A stretch of 64,000 bases of DNA from Simmondsia chinensis (lineage: Eukaryota; Streptophyta; Magnoliopsida; Caryophyllales; Simmondsiaceae), in NCBI GenBank assembly GCA_018398585.1, contig JAGTTD010000010.1:1443501-1507500 (forward strand). Reading direction: 5' to 3'. Position 1 is the first letter of the stretch. Each line of letters begins with the position of its first letter. The notes beneath the pieces were generated by a model. The model had not been told where the DNA came from. It made no database searches and was given only the letters and a program-made list of their open reading frames with translations. Below are positions 31,373 to 42,040 of this stretch, one piece after another. The translations under genes were made by a program, and so were the position numbers.

Positions 31373-31657
31373 CAAATAACCAAGAAACGAACCGCACCGC
31401 CTTCCTCAGGTGGTCGAGCCAGTGTTAGTCAACATCAACATGTTGTCCCTAAGGGTCACGTAGCAGTGTATGTGGGGTTCGAGTCATGCAGGACACGGTT
31501 CGTGATCCCAGTGCCCTACTTGAACCACCCCTTGTTCCAAGGGGTGCTTCATTTTGTAGAGGAGGTGTTCGGGTTTGATCATCCCACGGGTGGGCTCACT
31601 ATCCCGTGCAGTAAAGATTACTTCTCCAGTCTTATTTCTCTTATTAAAGCCTCGTAA
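31283..31657 (+). CDS. SAUR family protein with duplicated N-terminal segment
   Basis: 124 residues from the first ATG; the ATG at 31328 would give 109 residues. The codon that opens a still longer frame at 31247 is TTG and is not used here. The duplicated N-terminal peptide (MAFQLINKLHAKKIR and MAFQLTNKLHAKQIL) resembles the basic, amphipathic N-terminus of SAURs. The core follows: [50 protein letters not shown] and LISLIKAS. A serine, glycine and histidine-rich linker (SSGGRASVSQHQH) precedes the core. It lies just outside the repeated array and is more diverged from it. Scanning ribosomes would be expected to meet the outer ATG first. Confidence 0.9.
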   Translation: MAFQLINKLHAKKIRMAFQLTNKLHAKQILQITKKRTAPPSSGGRASVSQHQHVVPKGHVAVYVGFESCRTRFVIPVPYLNHPLFQGVLHFVEEVFGFDHPTGGLTIPCSKDYFSSLISLIKAS

Positions 31658-32910
31658 TATTTGGGAACTGTGAATTTTTATGGAGTCCTCTATGTCTGGT
31701 ATATGGAGTTGGTATTGAGTTTGATCACATATAAGCCCAAGGAAGCTGTATTGATCTAAGGATCCTTTTTTTATGATTTAATAAGAGGAATATATCCTCA
31801 TGAGTTTATTTTTATAAGATGATATTAAAGGGGAGGAAGAAAGGAAACAAATACAAGCGAATCCCATGAGTTAGAGGTGCGCACCATGATCGAAGTCAAT
31901 CTATAAGGCAGTCACTCCTTGTGACACTCAGCTTTGCAACATCGTCTCCTACAAGATTAGTAGCCTCTCTACAGGTATCTACAAGACATATATTTCGAAA
32001 ACTCAAAAGCAAGAATTTGATTTTGTTTAGAAAGAAATTCAACTACCATAGGCATGAAGCGCAAGTGCATCCAGAATACTACTAAAGTAGAATCAGATTC
32101 GATGACTATGTCTTATTTTTTGTGTAATTTGTAAATAATTGATTCATTTCAAGGCTAATGAATCTGAAGTGATTCTTGGGGAACAGGTATAGTGTAACTA
32201 TATATGTTTGTTCTTTACGGTTGAGGTTTTAGGTATTACTAGTGTGGTGGTAACTACACTGCCCCAACTTGAGAGTGCCTTGATTTTAATTGTCATCACT
32301 TCCTCCCCGATATGAAATGCATTATATTATATTGTTCATTTCTTAGAAAGGGCTCCTAGTGCCTTTTCTTATCCTTTAAAGAGATATTATTTGCAGTCAC
32401 AGATTGTGCATAAACACGTTTGTCATGCTATCCCCACATCAAGCTATCTTATTGTTACTGAAAGGAAAATTTTCGCACCATACCCTGATCCAGAAACCTA
32501 GTCTTAGTTATTTTAGTATTTCATATTATGAGTAAATGAAATATTATTGGGAGGTTATAATAATTATTCTGAGAATCAAATAAAAAAGGGGATGCCCTTT
32601 TTTCAGCAAAAGTTCTCCTGAAATTCAGTTCACATCAGATCCCAATACAGATAAAGGCTGATATTAGAAATTAAGCCACTTACATTTTTTAGTCAGGCTG
32701 CATATTAAAATCTCATTGTGGTTTTATTCTAAAATTAATTAATATTAAGTATAGCGAGTTACTTTTCCTAGTGCCAATTGGAATTTTAAGATACAATCCC
32801 ATTAGGCTTATGTGTAGACCTCATTTATGCCAACTCCGTGCATCGAATCTAAGGTCGGTGATGTTCAACAAGTTTAGCCCATAAGATTTGTACTTAAGGT
32901 TTGGTAGTAA
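31658..32910. other. No gene recognised
   Basis: 3' flank of the 31283 gene and unique-looking AT-rich sequence up to the first array unit. No frame with a known motif. Confidence 0.4.
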
Positions 32911-33315
32911 ATAGAGATGTAAATGGGTCAAGTCAACTTGTGTGCTATCAGAAGCCTGCTCACTATAATGCTCGAAAGACTTTACTCTTTTAAGCTCGAG
33001 CTTAACTGAGCCTAATGAAGATCAAGCTCATAGACTCATGAGCCTAAATGAGATTAAATAAGGCCCTTCGAATACAATTTAGTTTAAATATGTCCAATTG
33101 AGCTAAGGGTGAACCTAAAACAGCCAAGCTCAAGCCATAACCAGCACCAAACAAGCCTATCTCAAGCTTAAGTGAACCTAAACAAAGCGAGCTTATTTTG
33201 TGCTCAATGAGCTGGATTCGAGCTTCACCAAACTGAGCTAAACCTGTGCCTATAATAAGCCAACTGGAGCTTGATATTTCCAAGCTTGACGAGTTTTGAG
33301 ATAAATGTTAATAGA
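32911..33315. mobile_element. AGCTCGAGC-rich element at the start of unit 1
   Basis: Begins AGAGATGTAAATGGGTC; the interior is rich in CAAGCTC and GAGCCTAA words. The right end is lost or altered. Confidence 0.5.
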
Positions 33316-34616
33316 CCGAGTCTCAAGCTCGATTCATCTCATGTACATCCATACATTTTCAATTAGCAGGGTCAAAAAGATCAAAGCGGATCCCCAACCA
33401 TGCAGCCTTATGAGTACAAGTGGGGTTCGTTGCATTTGTCATATTAAGCCAAACTACTACCCACTTCACATGGCTCTCTACTACAAAAAGAACATTATCT
33501 TCCAGATAAACCAAAACTAATCGTCAAACTGTCAAAGATTTCACGTATAAGTTAAATAAGAAATCTCATATCGGAGTTATGAGAAAGAAGATATCAATAC
33601 ATAAGGTTAGTAAGCTACTCTACCGAACACCACTTAGTTTTAAGACAAAACATTACTTGAGCTTCAATGTATAAATCACATATGTCAATTTTATGAGTCA
33701 GCTATAAGAACTAATAAAATTTTACACGAACCGAATAATTCAGATATCGAGAAATACATAGCGATTTGTAATCAAAACCAAGACTGAAATCTTCTTATTT
33801 ATCAAGACTATCTCTTGTAGAAATTGTTTCTTTTTCTCTGTCCTTCACATGACGCTGTTTTACATGAATACTTGGATTTATAAATTTAACTTAAAGTATG
33901 AAAAAGAAACCAAATATTAAAATAAGTACAACGTATTTAAGAAAATAAATTGTACCAGATTTAAATTAAAATCAAATTATATTATATTATATTATATCTG
34001 GATATCTCACTAGGCAATGGTTGATTGATAATGCTGCAAGGCTACCATGGGAAATTTGAAGTCTAAATTATACATTGGGACCCGGGGATCAGTCAAGATC
34101 CCAAGTAGTAATGGAAACAGTTTTTAGGCTCTTTAAATCATTAATAATTCTTATCGGAAATTAATTATGTTCTGTGTTCATTTTTAGCATATATCATTAT
34201 TTATAATGACAGAGATAATAATCTACATATGATATATTATAAGTACGTATGTACAAATGTAATGTAAAAGGTACGCATATTAGATGTTATTATCATACAG
34301 AATGGATTATTCGAGTTGCACACCTGACTGACTTGAACACCTCAATCATAAAAAAAGAACCCGCCAATCAAAATTTAATTTGCACCTTGAAATCTTGAAA
34401 CCGACCAAAAATATTTTTGTTAATTTAAAAAAAAATTATTATTGGTTGTTTTTGAATTTCCAAAAAAACCCCAAAATCGAATCTCAATATTTTAAGGGCT
34501 CGTAACTTAGCATATTTCAAGACCACACTCCATCCACATCCTCTAGAGCTCAATACTCTAAAACCCAATTTCAATATAATCCAATCCATATATTATAACA
34601 TTACATACCTCACATC
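33316..34616. other. Upstream region of the type-1 SAUR pseudogene
   Basis: 33360-33530 aligns with 43925-44250 and 53120-53400 (GATCAAAGC, TGCATTTGT, CACTTCACATGGCTCT). TATTATATTATATTATAT repeats at about 33978-33998. The TATA box that units 2 and 3 have before type 1 (CTCTATATAAAGGGCTC) is here AATATTTTAAGGGCTC, so the core promoter is damaged too. Confidence 0.6.
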
Positions 34617-34905
34617 ATGGATATCCGGATGCCTTCTGCAATCTCTAACGCCAAGTAGATCTTCAAGTTCAACACTGCTCTACAAAAGAATCAACAAACT
34701 GTTCAAAAAGGCCACGTTGCAGTTTATGTAGGAGAGACAGAAATGAGAAGATTTTTAGTGCCGATATCTTACTTAGCCTGCATTCCAAGACTTGCTAGAT
34801 CGAGCTCAAGAAGAGTTTGGGTTCAACCATCCTATGGGCGGGCTCACCATTCCTTGCAAGGAAGAGACATTTATCGATCTTACATGTCGATTGAATTCCT
34901 TGTAA
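34617..34905 (+). pseudogene. Type-1 SAUR pseudogene
   Basis: Aligns end to end with the intact genes at 44870 and 54063. Two lesions: codon 14 is TAG at 34656-34658 where the intact genes have CAG (AKQIFK), and a net 5-base loss near 34774-34780 within SYLSHPAFQ shifts the frame. After the shift the C-terminal part is intact in another frame ([17 protein letters not shown] to CRLNSL). The ATG and stop are still present. The core promoter TATA is also mutated. Confidence 0.93.
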
Positions 34906-35710
34906 AATTGAGAATATAATTTTTTCTTTTTTGATTTGAGAAGTGGGACAAAAGATGTACATTGATAATATACATTTTAGACAACGAATCCACTATGCAT
35001 TGCTTATGGGATTTTTCCCCAACTATTCTTTTTCTTGAAGTTTTGTCGAAATTGTGGGATATGATTGTTGTTTAGTAAGAAATCTCATATCTGAATTGTG
35101 ATAAATAATGGAGTACCCATCTAACATTATTGGTATTCAGGCGGAATCTCACTTGGGTTATCTTTGTGAAACCCCATGCCAATTATCCAAACTGGGTGTT
35201 GAAAATGATATCAACTTGGTTTTTGCATTGCTTAGTATTAAGTTCATTTATATATTTATTTAAGTTTATCTACCATATTTTCCAGTTTCACACGTATTAT
35301 ATTCCTAAGTCTATGCATGGTCTAGGTTAATGAATTGAAATATTCAGTGTTGTTCGTGTATGGACCATTATTCATTCATTATAAGACCATAGAGACGCTA
35401 TATATAGATGACTTTTGTACAGATGAAAGGGCATTGCAAATATACTCAATATGGGGTAGTATATCTTTTTTTTTGTAATAAGTTTTCTTCATTTGAGCTA
35501 GTATGTCATTTTTATGAAAATCCAACTTTATATCTTATCTTGGATTACAATTCTTGTACATAGAGTCTAGTGGGTCTAGCTGCACCACTAGAGTGTTTAG
35601 AATCTTGATACTACGCTTAGGTTTATGGTGATAGATGCACATGGATACTAGCAAGAGAAATACTTATCTGAACAATTTCATTGGAAATTCATTGAAGACA
35701 ACTAATCGGA
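34906..35710. other. 3' flank shared with units 2 and 3
   Basis: Aligns with 45164-46000 and 54357-54710 (TAAGAAATCTCATATCTGAA, CTATATATAGATGACTT, GTCTAGTGGGTCTAGCTGCA). No coding region. Confidence 0.55.
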
Positions 35711-35855
35711 TACAACAATAACAGCCCAGTACCTTCAGAGAGGCTCCCACCAAGGCAGAGTTTGGGAGAGTAAGATGTATGCGGTTTTACTCCTATAAGG
35801 TGCTACCCTATATAGAGGTTGTTTCCGCAGGACTCTGCCAAACTTGCCAACATCC
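35711..35855 (-). mobile_element. SINE fragment in unit 1
   Basis: ACAACAATAACAGCCCAGTA then GAGGCTCCCACCAAGGCAGA and GCGGTTTTACTCC: tail and body of the common SINE on the minus strand. Units 2 and 3 lack it. Confidence 0.7.
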
Positions 35856-36011
35856 CAGGCACTGGTTTAATTGCTTAGCTTCTCTGACAGTTTCTAGACA
35901 GAAGATCAGAAAGTTAGGCTCAATATATTTAAAACACTAAAGCTAAAAAAAGTATGGAGAAGCTATTTCTTGCAATAAAATTTGGACATGAAACTTCAAT
36001 CACTAAGAAGC

Positions 36012-36324
36012 ATTTTTGGGTCATATATTTATGTAATTTACCCATGTATCAATTTAGTCTATGCACAATATATATCGCATCAATTAGTTTTGGAGTAAAA
36101 TTCCTATCAAGTTGGTGATGAAATTTTTTATGGTCGGGATGGGTGTATTTATGGGTCAATAAGGGGGCTTGTATTTGGTAACTTGCATCTGACATGACCG
36201 GGCCATTGGTTTGTATTTGGGGAAGGAGGAGGTGATGAGTTTTGGAAACAAGACTTCTTGCTTGGGGTGTTGGGAGATAAATCACTACACCAATACATTT
36301 AACTCAAACACGCGCGCGCGCATG

Positions 36325-36356
<32 letters not shown>

Positions 36357-36571
36357 AATTTGATTAATTTGAATTAATGGGTGGGTATGTATTGAGTTAC
36401 TTGCATCTAACATGCCATTAAAAATTACGTCAACAACTTAACGTAAATTTTACTCTAAGGGCCAAATTGACACAATATCAATTGTACAGAACTAAATTGA
36501 CAGAAATTAAAGTGCGGGGACTAAATTTACACAATGGATAAAGTATAGGGGCTTTTGGCGTAAATAACCCT
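36012..36571. mobile_element. Degenerate MITE of the 9604 family, with a CG/CA microsatellite
   Basis: The left part has GTATCAATTTAGTCTATG; the right part has AAATTGACACAATATCAATT, GGATAAAGTATAGGGGCTTT and AAATAACCCTA. A CGCGCGCG then ACACACAC run lies at about 36307-36352. Confidence 0.5.
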
Positions 36572-36937
36572 ATTTTTTATTTTTTTGGTAGGAGGAGATT
36601 CACATGCAGATTAGCAGAAATTTGACCAACGCAGATTCATAAGTTACAATCATGTGAATAATGATTGCAAGAGCTCTGCTTCAATACTCTCCTTGGAGAA
36701 CTCATCATTTAAAGATTGATACTTTTTGTAGCTGACCATTAAGCCCATGCTGTTCTGACACATTTTATATGCAGAAAACTGTGGGCGAGAGAATCATTTT
36801 ATGTGGTTTTTGACCGCTGCAAAACATGATTGGCCAGTCAGTTGAGAGGATTGAATAATGCAAGTACAGCAGGTACAACTTGCAAGACTTTCCGGATAGT
36901 ACTGACATTTGAGGACGTGCATATATATTATATATAA

Positions 36938-37103
36938 GGGGTGACTAATATGAGAAAATGGGAGGGTGAGAGTGAATTGTGGACACTCGTTAGGCTAGGC
37001 TGTTGACATCATTCTCCTTCCACCTAACATCACCCTTCACTCCCTCCTCAACCAAATGAGTGGTCCAGAATTTATTCTCACCCTCTCACTTAAGTCATCC
37101 CCC
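36938..37103. mobile_element. Short MITE in a TA-rich target
   Basis: 166 bp with inverted ends GGGGTGACT and (other strand) GGGGGATGACTT. The similarity continues as GAGGGTGAGAGTGAATT and GAGGGTGAGAATAAATT. Flanks are TATATA on both sides. The corresponding place in unit 2 (47595-47630) is uninterrupted. Confidence 0.72.
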
Positions 37104-37169
37104 ATGTATATAGTGCATATCTGGTTCAGAATACATCAGAACAAAAAGAGAAGTCAATTGGGTTGATGT

Positions 37170-37630
37170 ATGGGCATGCATATGCAAACTTCATTCAACA
37201 GAAAAAGCAAATAATTAAGGAGGCGATCACAGTGTCATCCCAACAGATAGCAACACGGAATGTGCCAAAACTAAAAATAATGCATTATAAAACTATATCT
37301 ATAAGAACCGGTATGTAGGGTTGGGGGGGTCCTCTGGAAATAGCCTCTCTATAGGGTTGGATCTTGTAGGGATAAGGTCGCATACATTTTACCCTCCCCA
37401 GATTCTGCCTTGACGGGAGTCTCTTTGAGACACTGGTGGTTATTGTTATTGTATTATAAGAACCAATATGTGGTTCTGGGTGTCCTACTTGAAGTAACTT
37501 ATTCTCCTGCAGCTATTGAGTTCCTTAGCACTAGAGGTCTTGTTATGGAAGTTATGGCTCTTGTTCTGAATGTTAACAATGAACATATCATCTCATGAGT
37601 TGTACATTTGCTGCTTATTTCTGTAAAATA
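37170..37630 (+). pseudogene. Type-2 SAUR pseudogene, unit 1
   Basis: Starts with an ATG (MGMHMQTSF...) homologous to the MGI.LQRFI start of units 2 and 3, then runs into a stop after 14 codons through a small frame change. An N-terminal part (ACAGTGTCATCCCAACAGAT) and a trace of the core (CGGTATGTGGTTCTGGGTG, from RYVVPV) are left. The core is cut by a SINE (37317-37454). The 3' region (CTCATGAGTTGTACATTTGC) is conserved with the other units. Confidence 0.75.
37317..37454 (+). mobile_element. SINE inside the type-2 SAUR pseudogene
   Basis: The body runs GGTTGGGGGGGTCCTCTGG to GGGAGTCTCTTTGAGACACT, with a TTATTGTTATTG tail and no 5S head. Flanking 17-bp repeats TATAAGAACCGGTATGT (37300-37316) and TATAAGAACCAATATGT (37455-37471) differ at two bases. 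Confidence 0.83.
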
Positions 37631-37920
37631 TGGTCAAATCGTATGATTTAGAAGCTAAATCAAATGACATACTAGTAGAACAATAATCTAAGCCCTTGCT
37701 AACTCTCCTAGGCATCATATTATGCACTAACTCATCAATTTATCTGATGGATAACCAACAAACGTGACATGCATCTACATCAGGATGTTATGAATCTCAC
37801 AAGCATGAGCAAAAAGGAACACATTATGATAAATTTCACGACAAACTGATCACCTCAAGTAACACATTATGATAAATGTGGCAAGAGAAAAAAGGAAAAC
37901 CCTAGAAGATATCATTAAGA
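37631..37920. other. Unit sequence without gene
   Basis: Aligns with 48215-48360 and 60920-61130. It contains a local duplication of AACACATTATGATAAAT (37818 and 37862). Confidence 0.5.
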
Positions 37921-38211
37921 GTTTGTTTGACCAAGCTGTGAAAAGAACTACTATTTTTATAAGAATGTTTTATAGAAACACTTTTATAAAAAGTGCTTGC
38001 CATTGAGGTATTTTTGTTTGAAATTTTTTTAATTTTTGCTTCTGCTTTAAAGGAGAATCACTATTTTTTTGCTTTTGTATAAAAGTAAAAAAAAAAAAAA
38101 AAACTTCTACTTCTAGTTAGAAACACTTTTTTTTTCCTAAGCAAGAGACTCTCAAATCCTGAAAATAGGCACTTTTTTCCGAAAATAAAAAGCTCAGCCA
38201 AATAGGCCCGC
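37921..38211. mobile_element. MITE in unit 1
   Basis: Tips GTTTGTTTGACCAAGCTGTG and, on the other strand, GGCGGGCCTATTTGGCTGAGC. The flanks CATTAAGA and CTTAAAGA resemble each other. Units 3 and 4 lack the segment. hAT-like is possible but not certain. Confidence 0.5.
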
Positions 38212-38332
38212 CTTAAAGAAAAGATATTGGTTTCTTGGAGCTTAATAAAGATATGATTAGCATATACTTCAACCAATCCAGCGGATGCTGCTTGCAGGAA
38301 AAATGATTAATTTGTTGTTGCCATACCAAAAA

Positions 38333-38527
38333 GGGCACCAACACGCCGTCACCGGATCTCATTATAACTCAGAAGTTAAGCGTGCTTGGGCGAAAGTAGT
38401 AGAAGGATGGGTGACCTCCTGGGAAGTCCTCACCCTCAGGTTGGGGGCACTGAGAAACAGCCTCTCTTCAGGTTGACACCCTACAAGGGGAAGGCTGGGT
38501 ACATCCGCCCCCCCAAACCCTGCGTAG
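38333..38527 (+). mobile_element. 5S-rRNA-headed SINE in unit 1
   Basis: The head CACCAACACGCCGTCACCGG and the 5S A- and C-box regions match the 5639 element closely, and the body GGTTGGGGGCACTGAGAAAC follows. The tail TATGTTCCTTT matches the 5639 tail after an internal deletion. Inserted between unit sequences GTTGTTGCC and ATACATTACTG that are adjacent in unit 4. Confidence 0.82.
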
Positions 38528-38639
38528 GTATGTTCCTTTATACATTACTGTAATAATGCAATTACGTGATAAGATAAAGCAAGCCTTGACCATTAAATCC
38601 TCGAATTGTCAATAATTTGATCAATTGAAGAAGTCGGTA

Positions 38640-38753
38640 TCTCCCTTCAGGGTAGCACCCTATAGGGGTAAGGCTGCGTACATATCACCCTCCCCAGACC
38701 TTGCTTTAGCTGGAGCCCCATCAGGCACTAGTTTGTTGTTGTTGTTGAATTAT
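38640..38753 (+). mobile_element. 5'-truncated SINE in unit 1
   Basis: The body from CTCCCTTCAGGGTAGCACCC ends GGCACTAGTTTGTTGTTG. Flanks are AAGTCGGTA at 38631-38639 and 38754-38762. Units 3 and 4 read ATAAGTCGGCACT or ATAAGTTGGTACT straight through. Confidence 0.82.
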
Positions 38754-38762
38754 AAGTCGGTA

Positions 38763-39282
38763 CTGACATCCTAGACCCACCTCAGAAGTTAAGCAAGGCA
38801 CTGGTATGCAGTCCCCACAAAAACGCTGCACTCTAGACATGTAGGGAAGGACATAACCAAAAAAAAAAAAGAAAAAGGGAAATCAATCTGAACCTGTGGG
38901 TGAGAGAACTGCTGCTTAACTCAGAAGGGTCCATACAAAAGCAAGTCATTCGAGTTTGTCGTTTATTATCAAAAAAAAGCAAGTCATTTATGATGTACTG
39001 AGCTCCTGTTGCAGCAATGATCTCGGCCTAGTGTATATTCACATGGGTCTGTTTGTCATTTTCTCATGGTAGGAGCAACTTGTTTCTTGCAAATTAGTCC
39101 TCTTCAATACCGCCAATTTCAGCTAAGAATCGAACTTGTCCCACGTTAGAGTAAAGCACAGTTCAGTACATAACATCTCCACGAAAATCAGGTTTGAAAC
39201 AGGTCAGATGGACATAATCCTAACTTCACTTCTTTATGGAAACATTGTTTCCAAGATTTGAACCTATAACCTTCAAGCCTTA
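38763..39282. other. Unit sequence without gene
   Basis: Aligns with 48625-49110, 56950-57440 and 61320-61750 (CAGTCCCCACAAAAA, GGGTCCATACAAAAGCAAGT, TTGTTTCTTGCAAATTAGTC). No conserved reading frame across the units. Confidence 0.55.
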
Positions 39283-39595
39283 GGCTCCTTTTAGTTCAAC
39301 AAAAAATATTTTTCTTTGTTCTTCACAAAATATATTGATTAGAAATATTTTTTTCCTTAAAAGCTTTTGCCTTTCTAGCTAAAGAAAACAATCCGCTCTA
39401 TAAATTTGTATCAAGTTCACTTTTGGCCAAGTTGAGCTTGAACTGAATCCTGTGACAGAAGATTACAAAAGAAATTATTCCCCCACTGCACACCCCACGA
39501 AAGAAACTTTTTTCATCTTTCATTGAAGGGAAGTCAATTTACCCCCAACAGAGAAATTGAGATGGAAACGGTTTTCTGTCAATACAAACAAAGCC
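39283..39595. mobile_element. Tourist/Harbinger-like MITE
   Basis: 313 bp beginning GGCTCCTTTTAGTTCAAC and ending TCAATACAAACAAAGCC, imperfect inverted tips. TTA duplications at 39280-39282 and 39596-39598. Units 2 to 4 lack it. Confidence 0.68.
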
Positions 39596-39666
39596 TTAAT
39601 GGAGAAACCTTACCAATTGAACCAAGACCTGCGTTTCATGAGCATCAATCCAGCTAGGTAAGTGAT

Positions 39667-40107
39667 TGTTGGTAAAAGTACCAAAAAAAACAAACAACGA
39701 AACGACACACGAAATTTTTACGTGGAAAACCCTCTCTTAACTAGAGGAAAAAACCACGACCCGATTGGGTGTCAAACTTTCACTATAAATTTTGGATTAT
39801 AATTGCAATCTCTAATTGAACTCAGACCTACACTCAATCTCACGCAATTTCCTTCTCTATTCTCTATTCTTCACCCACTCACTTCTCCAAATACAACACA
39901 TCATTTATAACAAAAAAACTACAAGACAAAAAGATGACACAACCACTAGTTTACTTGTGAAAGTAAACTTCCCAACCTACAAGTTTATACCTATACCTCT
40001 ACAACACATAACTTGCAAGATTCAACTTCCCATTTTTCTTTTTCTTCTTTTTCTTTTTTTTTTTATTTTACATACAATTAATTTTGAGGTAAAAGAAATA
40101 CCCAACA
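39667..40107 (-). repeat. 3' LTR of the short copia element
   Basis: 441 bp; plus-strand ends are TGTTGGTAAAAGTACC and AAGAAATACCCAACA. It matches the other LTR closely, differing in A-run length and scattered bases. Open frames across it are T/A-rich artefacts. Confidence 0.9.
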
Positions 40108-40120
40108 AATCTCTCCCTTA
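40108..40120 (-). other. Polypurine tract
   Basis: The minus strand reads TAAGGGAGAGATT directly before the 3' LTR start TGTTGGG. Confidence 0.75.
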
Positions 40121-40199
40121 CCTCAAAATTAATTTTTCACACACCCAAAATTTTTTTTTTTTTTCATTTTTTCTTCAACCCATATGAAGTCTTGATGCT

Positions 40200-41546
40200 C
40201 TAGCACCAAATCGACGCTTCTTCCACATCCACAAAGCGCACTCTTTTTGAAGTCGAATTTGCCCCATTGTTGCTCATCGAACCACTTTCTTCAAGCACAT
40301 ACAAATTCTTCGAGTTCTTACTTGCTTTCATCATAACCAATTGCCACATCGTAACCGTCAGTCTTCCATTTCGAGCGAAGTAGCCATAACCCAACTCATC
40401 AAGTCTTCCCAAAGAGATCAAATTTTTCCGGAGTCATGGTACATATCGAACTTTGGACAACGTTCTCAACTTGCCATCATGCATCTTAATTTGAACGGTC
40501 CCAACGCCTTTGATCTTGACCTCTTCATCATTGGCTAACATCACGCCATCACATTCCTCATAAGAAGCAAATATCTCCTTTTTTGTGCATACATGATGGG
40601 AGCACCCCGAATCGAGGATCCATGAATCCTCACTTGTTTTTCTATCTTGCACTAAGAAGAGGTCATCTCCATCATCTAAGGCTACATTGGTGGATATCTC
40701 ACCCTTTTCTCCCTTACTTGTCTCCCCCTTTCCCATCTCCCCCTTTTCACGAGTTTTCTTTAACTCTTCTAAGTCGGCTTTCATTTTCTTGCAAAACACT
40801 TGAATATGACCCATCTCATGACAATAGTAACACTCTTTGTAGCTAAAATCCATCCTAGGTCTAGAACTTGACCTAGTATAATCTCTACCGCCATATCCAT
40901 GAGTGCAACTCCTCCCCCTGCCCGAACTTGCCTCCAAGGCGGCCCCTTCATCATTTCTAAGTTTATCCCCTTTCACCAATTTTTCATTTTCTAACAAGAC
41001 CGCCGTAGTTTCAGCCAATTTTAAAGTTGTTTTTCCTACCAACAATATTGTCATCACGGTTTCATAAAACTTTGGGAGAGAAGCCAACAAAATCAAAGCT
41101 TTATCTTCTTCCTTAAACTTTTCATCCAAGCTAGCCAATTGAGAGATCAATCTATTGAACACATTTAGATGATCTCTCAAATCGTTACCCTCTTCCATCT
41201 TCAATCGGTATAAATCCCTCTTCAAATACAACTTATTTGTGAGGGATTTCGACATATAAATTTTTTTCAATTTATCCCATAGAGATTTTGGCGATTTCTT
41301 ATCTAGCACAGTGTACTTAACATCCGGGGCAAGAGCGAGACGAATAGTACTTAAAGTTTTCATTTGTAGTTCCTCCCAGTCATCATCACTTATCTTCTCG
41401 GGCCTTTTATCAAGTAGGACCTTGTGCAATCCTTGTTGAACAAGGAGATCTTTCACCATGCTCTGCCATAAACGAAAATTGTTCTTGCCATCAAACAATT
41501 CAATCTCGAATTTGGTACCTCCGAATAAACTTCCAATCTTTGACAT
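40200..41546 (-). pseudogene. Copia gag-protease reading frame with one in-frame stop
   Basis: From the ATG at 41546 (MSKIGSLFGGTKFEIELFDG) 370 codons are open, down to 40434. Residues about 15-200 form a copia gag (LWQSMVKDLL, SLWDKLKKIY, LKRDLYRLKM, LILLASLPKFYE). A CCHC zinc knuckle follows at C239, C242, H247, C252. The aspartic protease motif DSG is at residues 312-314 (WILDSGCSHHVC), then VRYVP. A TGA follows, and the same frame continues LRKNLISLGRLDELGYGYF, the usual sequence just before integrase, to YVLEE. After that a short unrelated-looking tail ends at a TAG near 40200. Normal copia polyproteins go on for about 1000 more residues, so most of pol was deleted. Gag and protease up to the TGA could still be made. 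Confidence 0.93.
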
Positions 41547-41569
41547 CTCTAGGTCTCAAGATCGAACAC

Positions 41570-41581
41570 GCTTTGATACCA
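41570..41581 (-). other. tRNA-Met primer-binding site
   Basis: The minus strand reads TGGTATCAAAGC two bases after the 5' LTR end, one mismatch from the usual initiator tRNA site TGGTATCAGAGC. Confidence 0.88.
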
Positions 41582-41583
41582 CT

Positions 41584-42040
41584 TGTTGGGAAAAATACAA
41601 AAAAAAAAAAAAAAAAAAAATCAAACAACGAAATAACACACGAAATTTTTACATGGAAAACCCTCTTTTAACTAGTGGGAAAAACCATGACCCGATTGGA
41701 TGTCAAACTTTCACTATAAATTTTGAATTACAATTACAATCTCTAATTGAACCCAAACCCACACTCAATATCACTCAATTTCCTTCTCTATTCTCTATTC
41801 TTCACCCACTCATCTTCTCCAAATACAACATATCATTTATAACAAAAAAACTACAAGACAAAAAGATAACACAACCACTAGTTTACTTGTGAAATTAAAC
41901 TTCCCAACCTACAAATCTATACCTATACCTCTACAACACATAACTTGCAAGATTCAACTTCCTATTTTTCTTTATCTTCTTTTCCTTTTTCTTTTTTATT
42001 TTACATATAATTATTTTTGAGATAAAAGAAATACCCAACA
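41584..42040 (-). repeat. 5' LTR of the short copia element
   Basis: 457 bp; longer than its partner mainly through an A run at about 41599-41620. Ends are TGTTGGGAAAAATAC and GAAATACCCAACA on the plus strand. Confidence 0.9.

Larger units (their letters stand above)
39667..42040 (-). mobile_element. Short Ty1/copia element with only gag and protease
   Basis: 2374 bp on the minus strand: 5' LTR 41584-42040, 3' LTR 39667-40107, and target duplications GTGAT at 39662-39666 and 42041-42045. A tRNA-Met primer site and a polypurine tract are both present. The 1476-bp interior encodes gag, zinc knuckle, protease motif and the start of the pre-integrase region, then jumps to an A-rich end. Integrase, reverse transcriptase and RNase H are absent. 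Units 2, 3 and 4 carry the empty site AAGTGATCAATCAAAAT. Confidence 0.93.

Noticed and set aside
36049..36285. Minus-strand 78-codon gene
   Set aside because: It lies in a degenerate MITE and is not conserved in the other units.
39816..40187. Plus-strand 123-codon frame, and 41458-41892
   Set aside because: Antisense reads of the LTRs and gag start of the minus-strand copia element.
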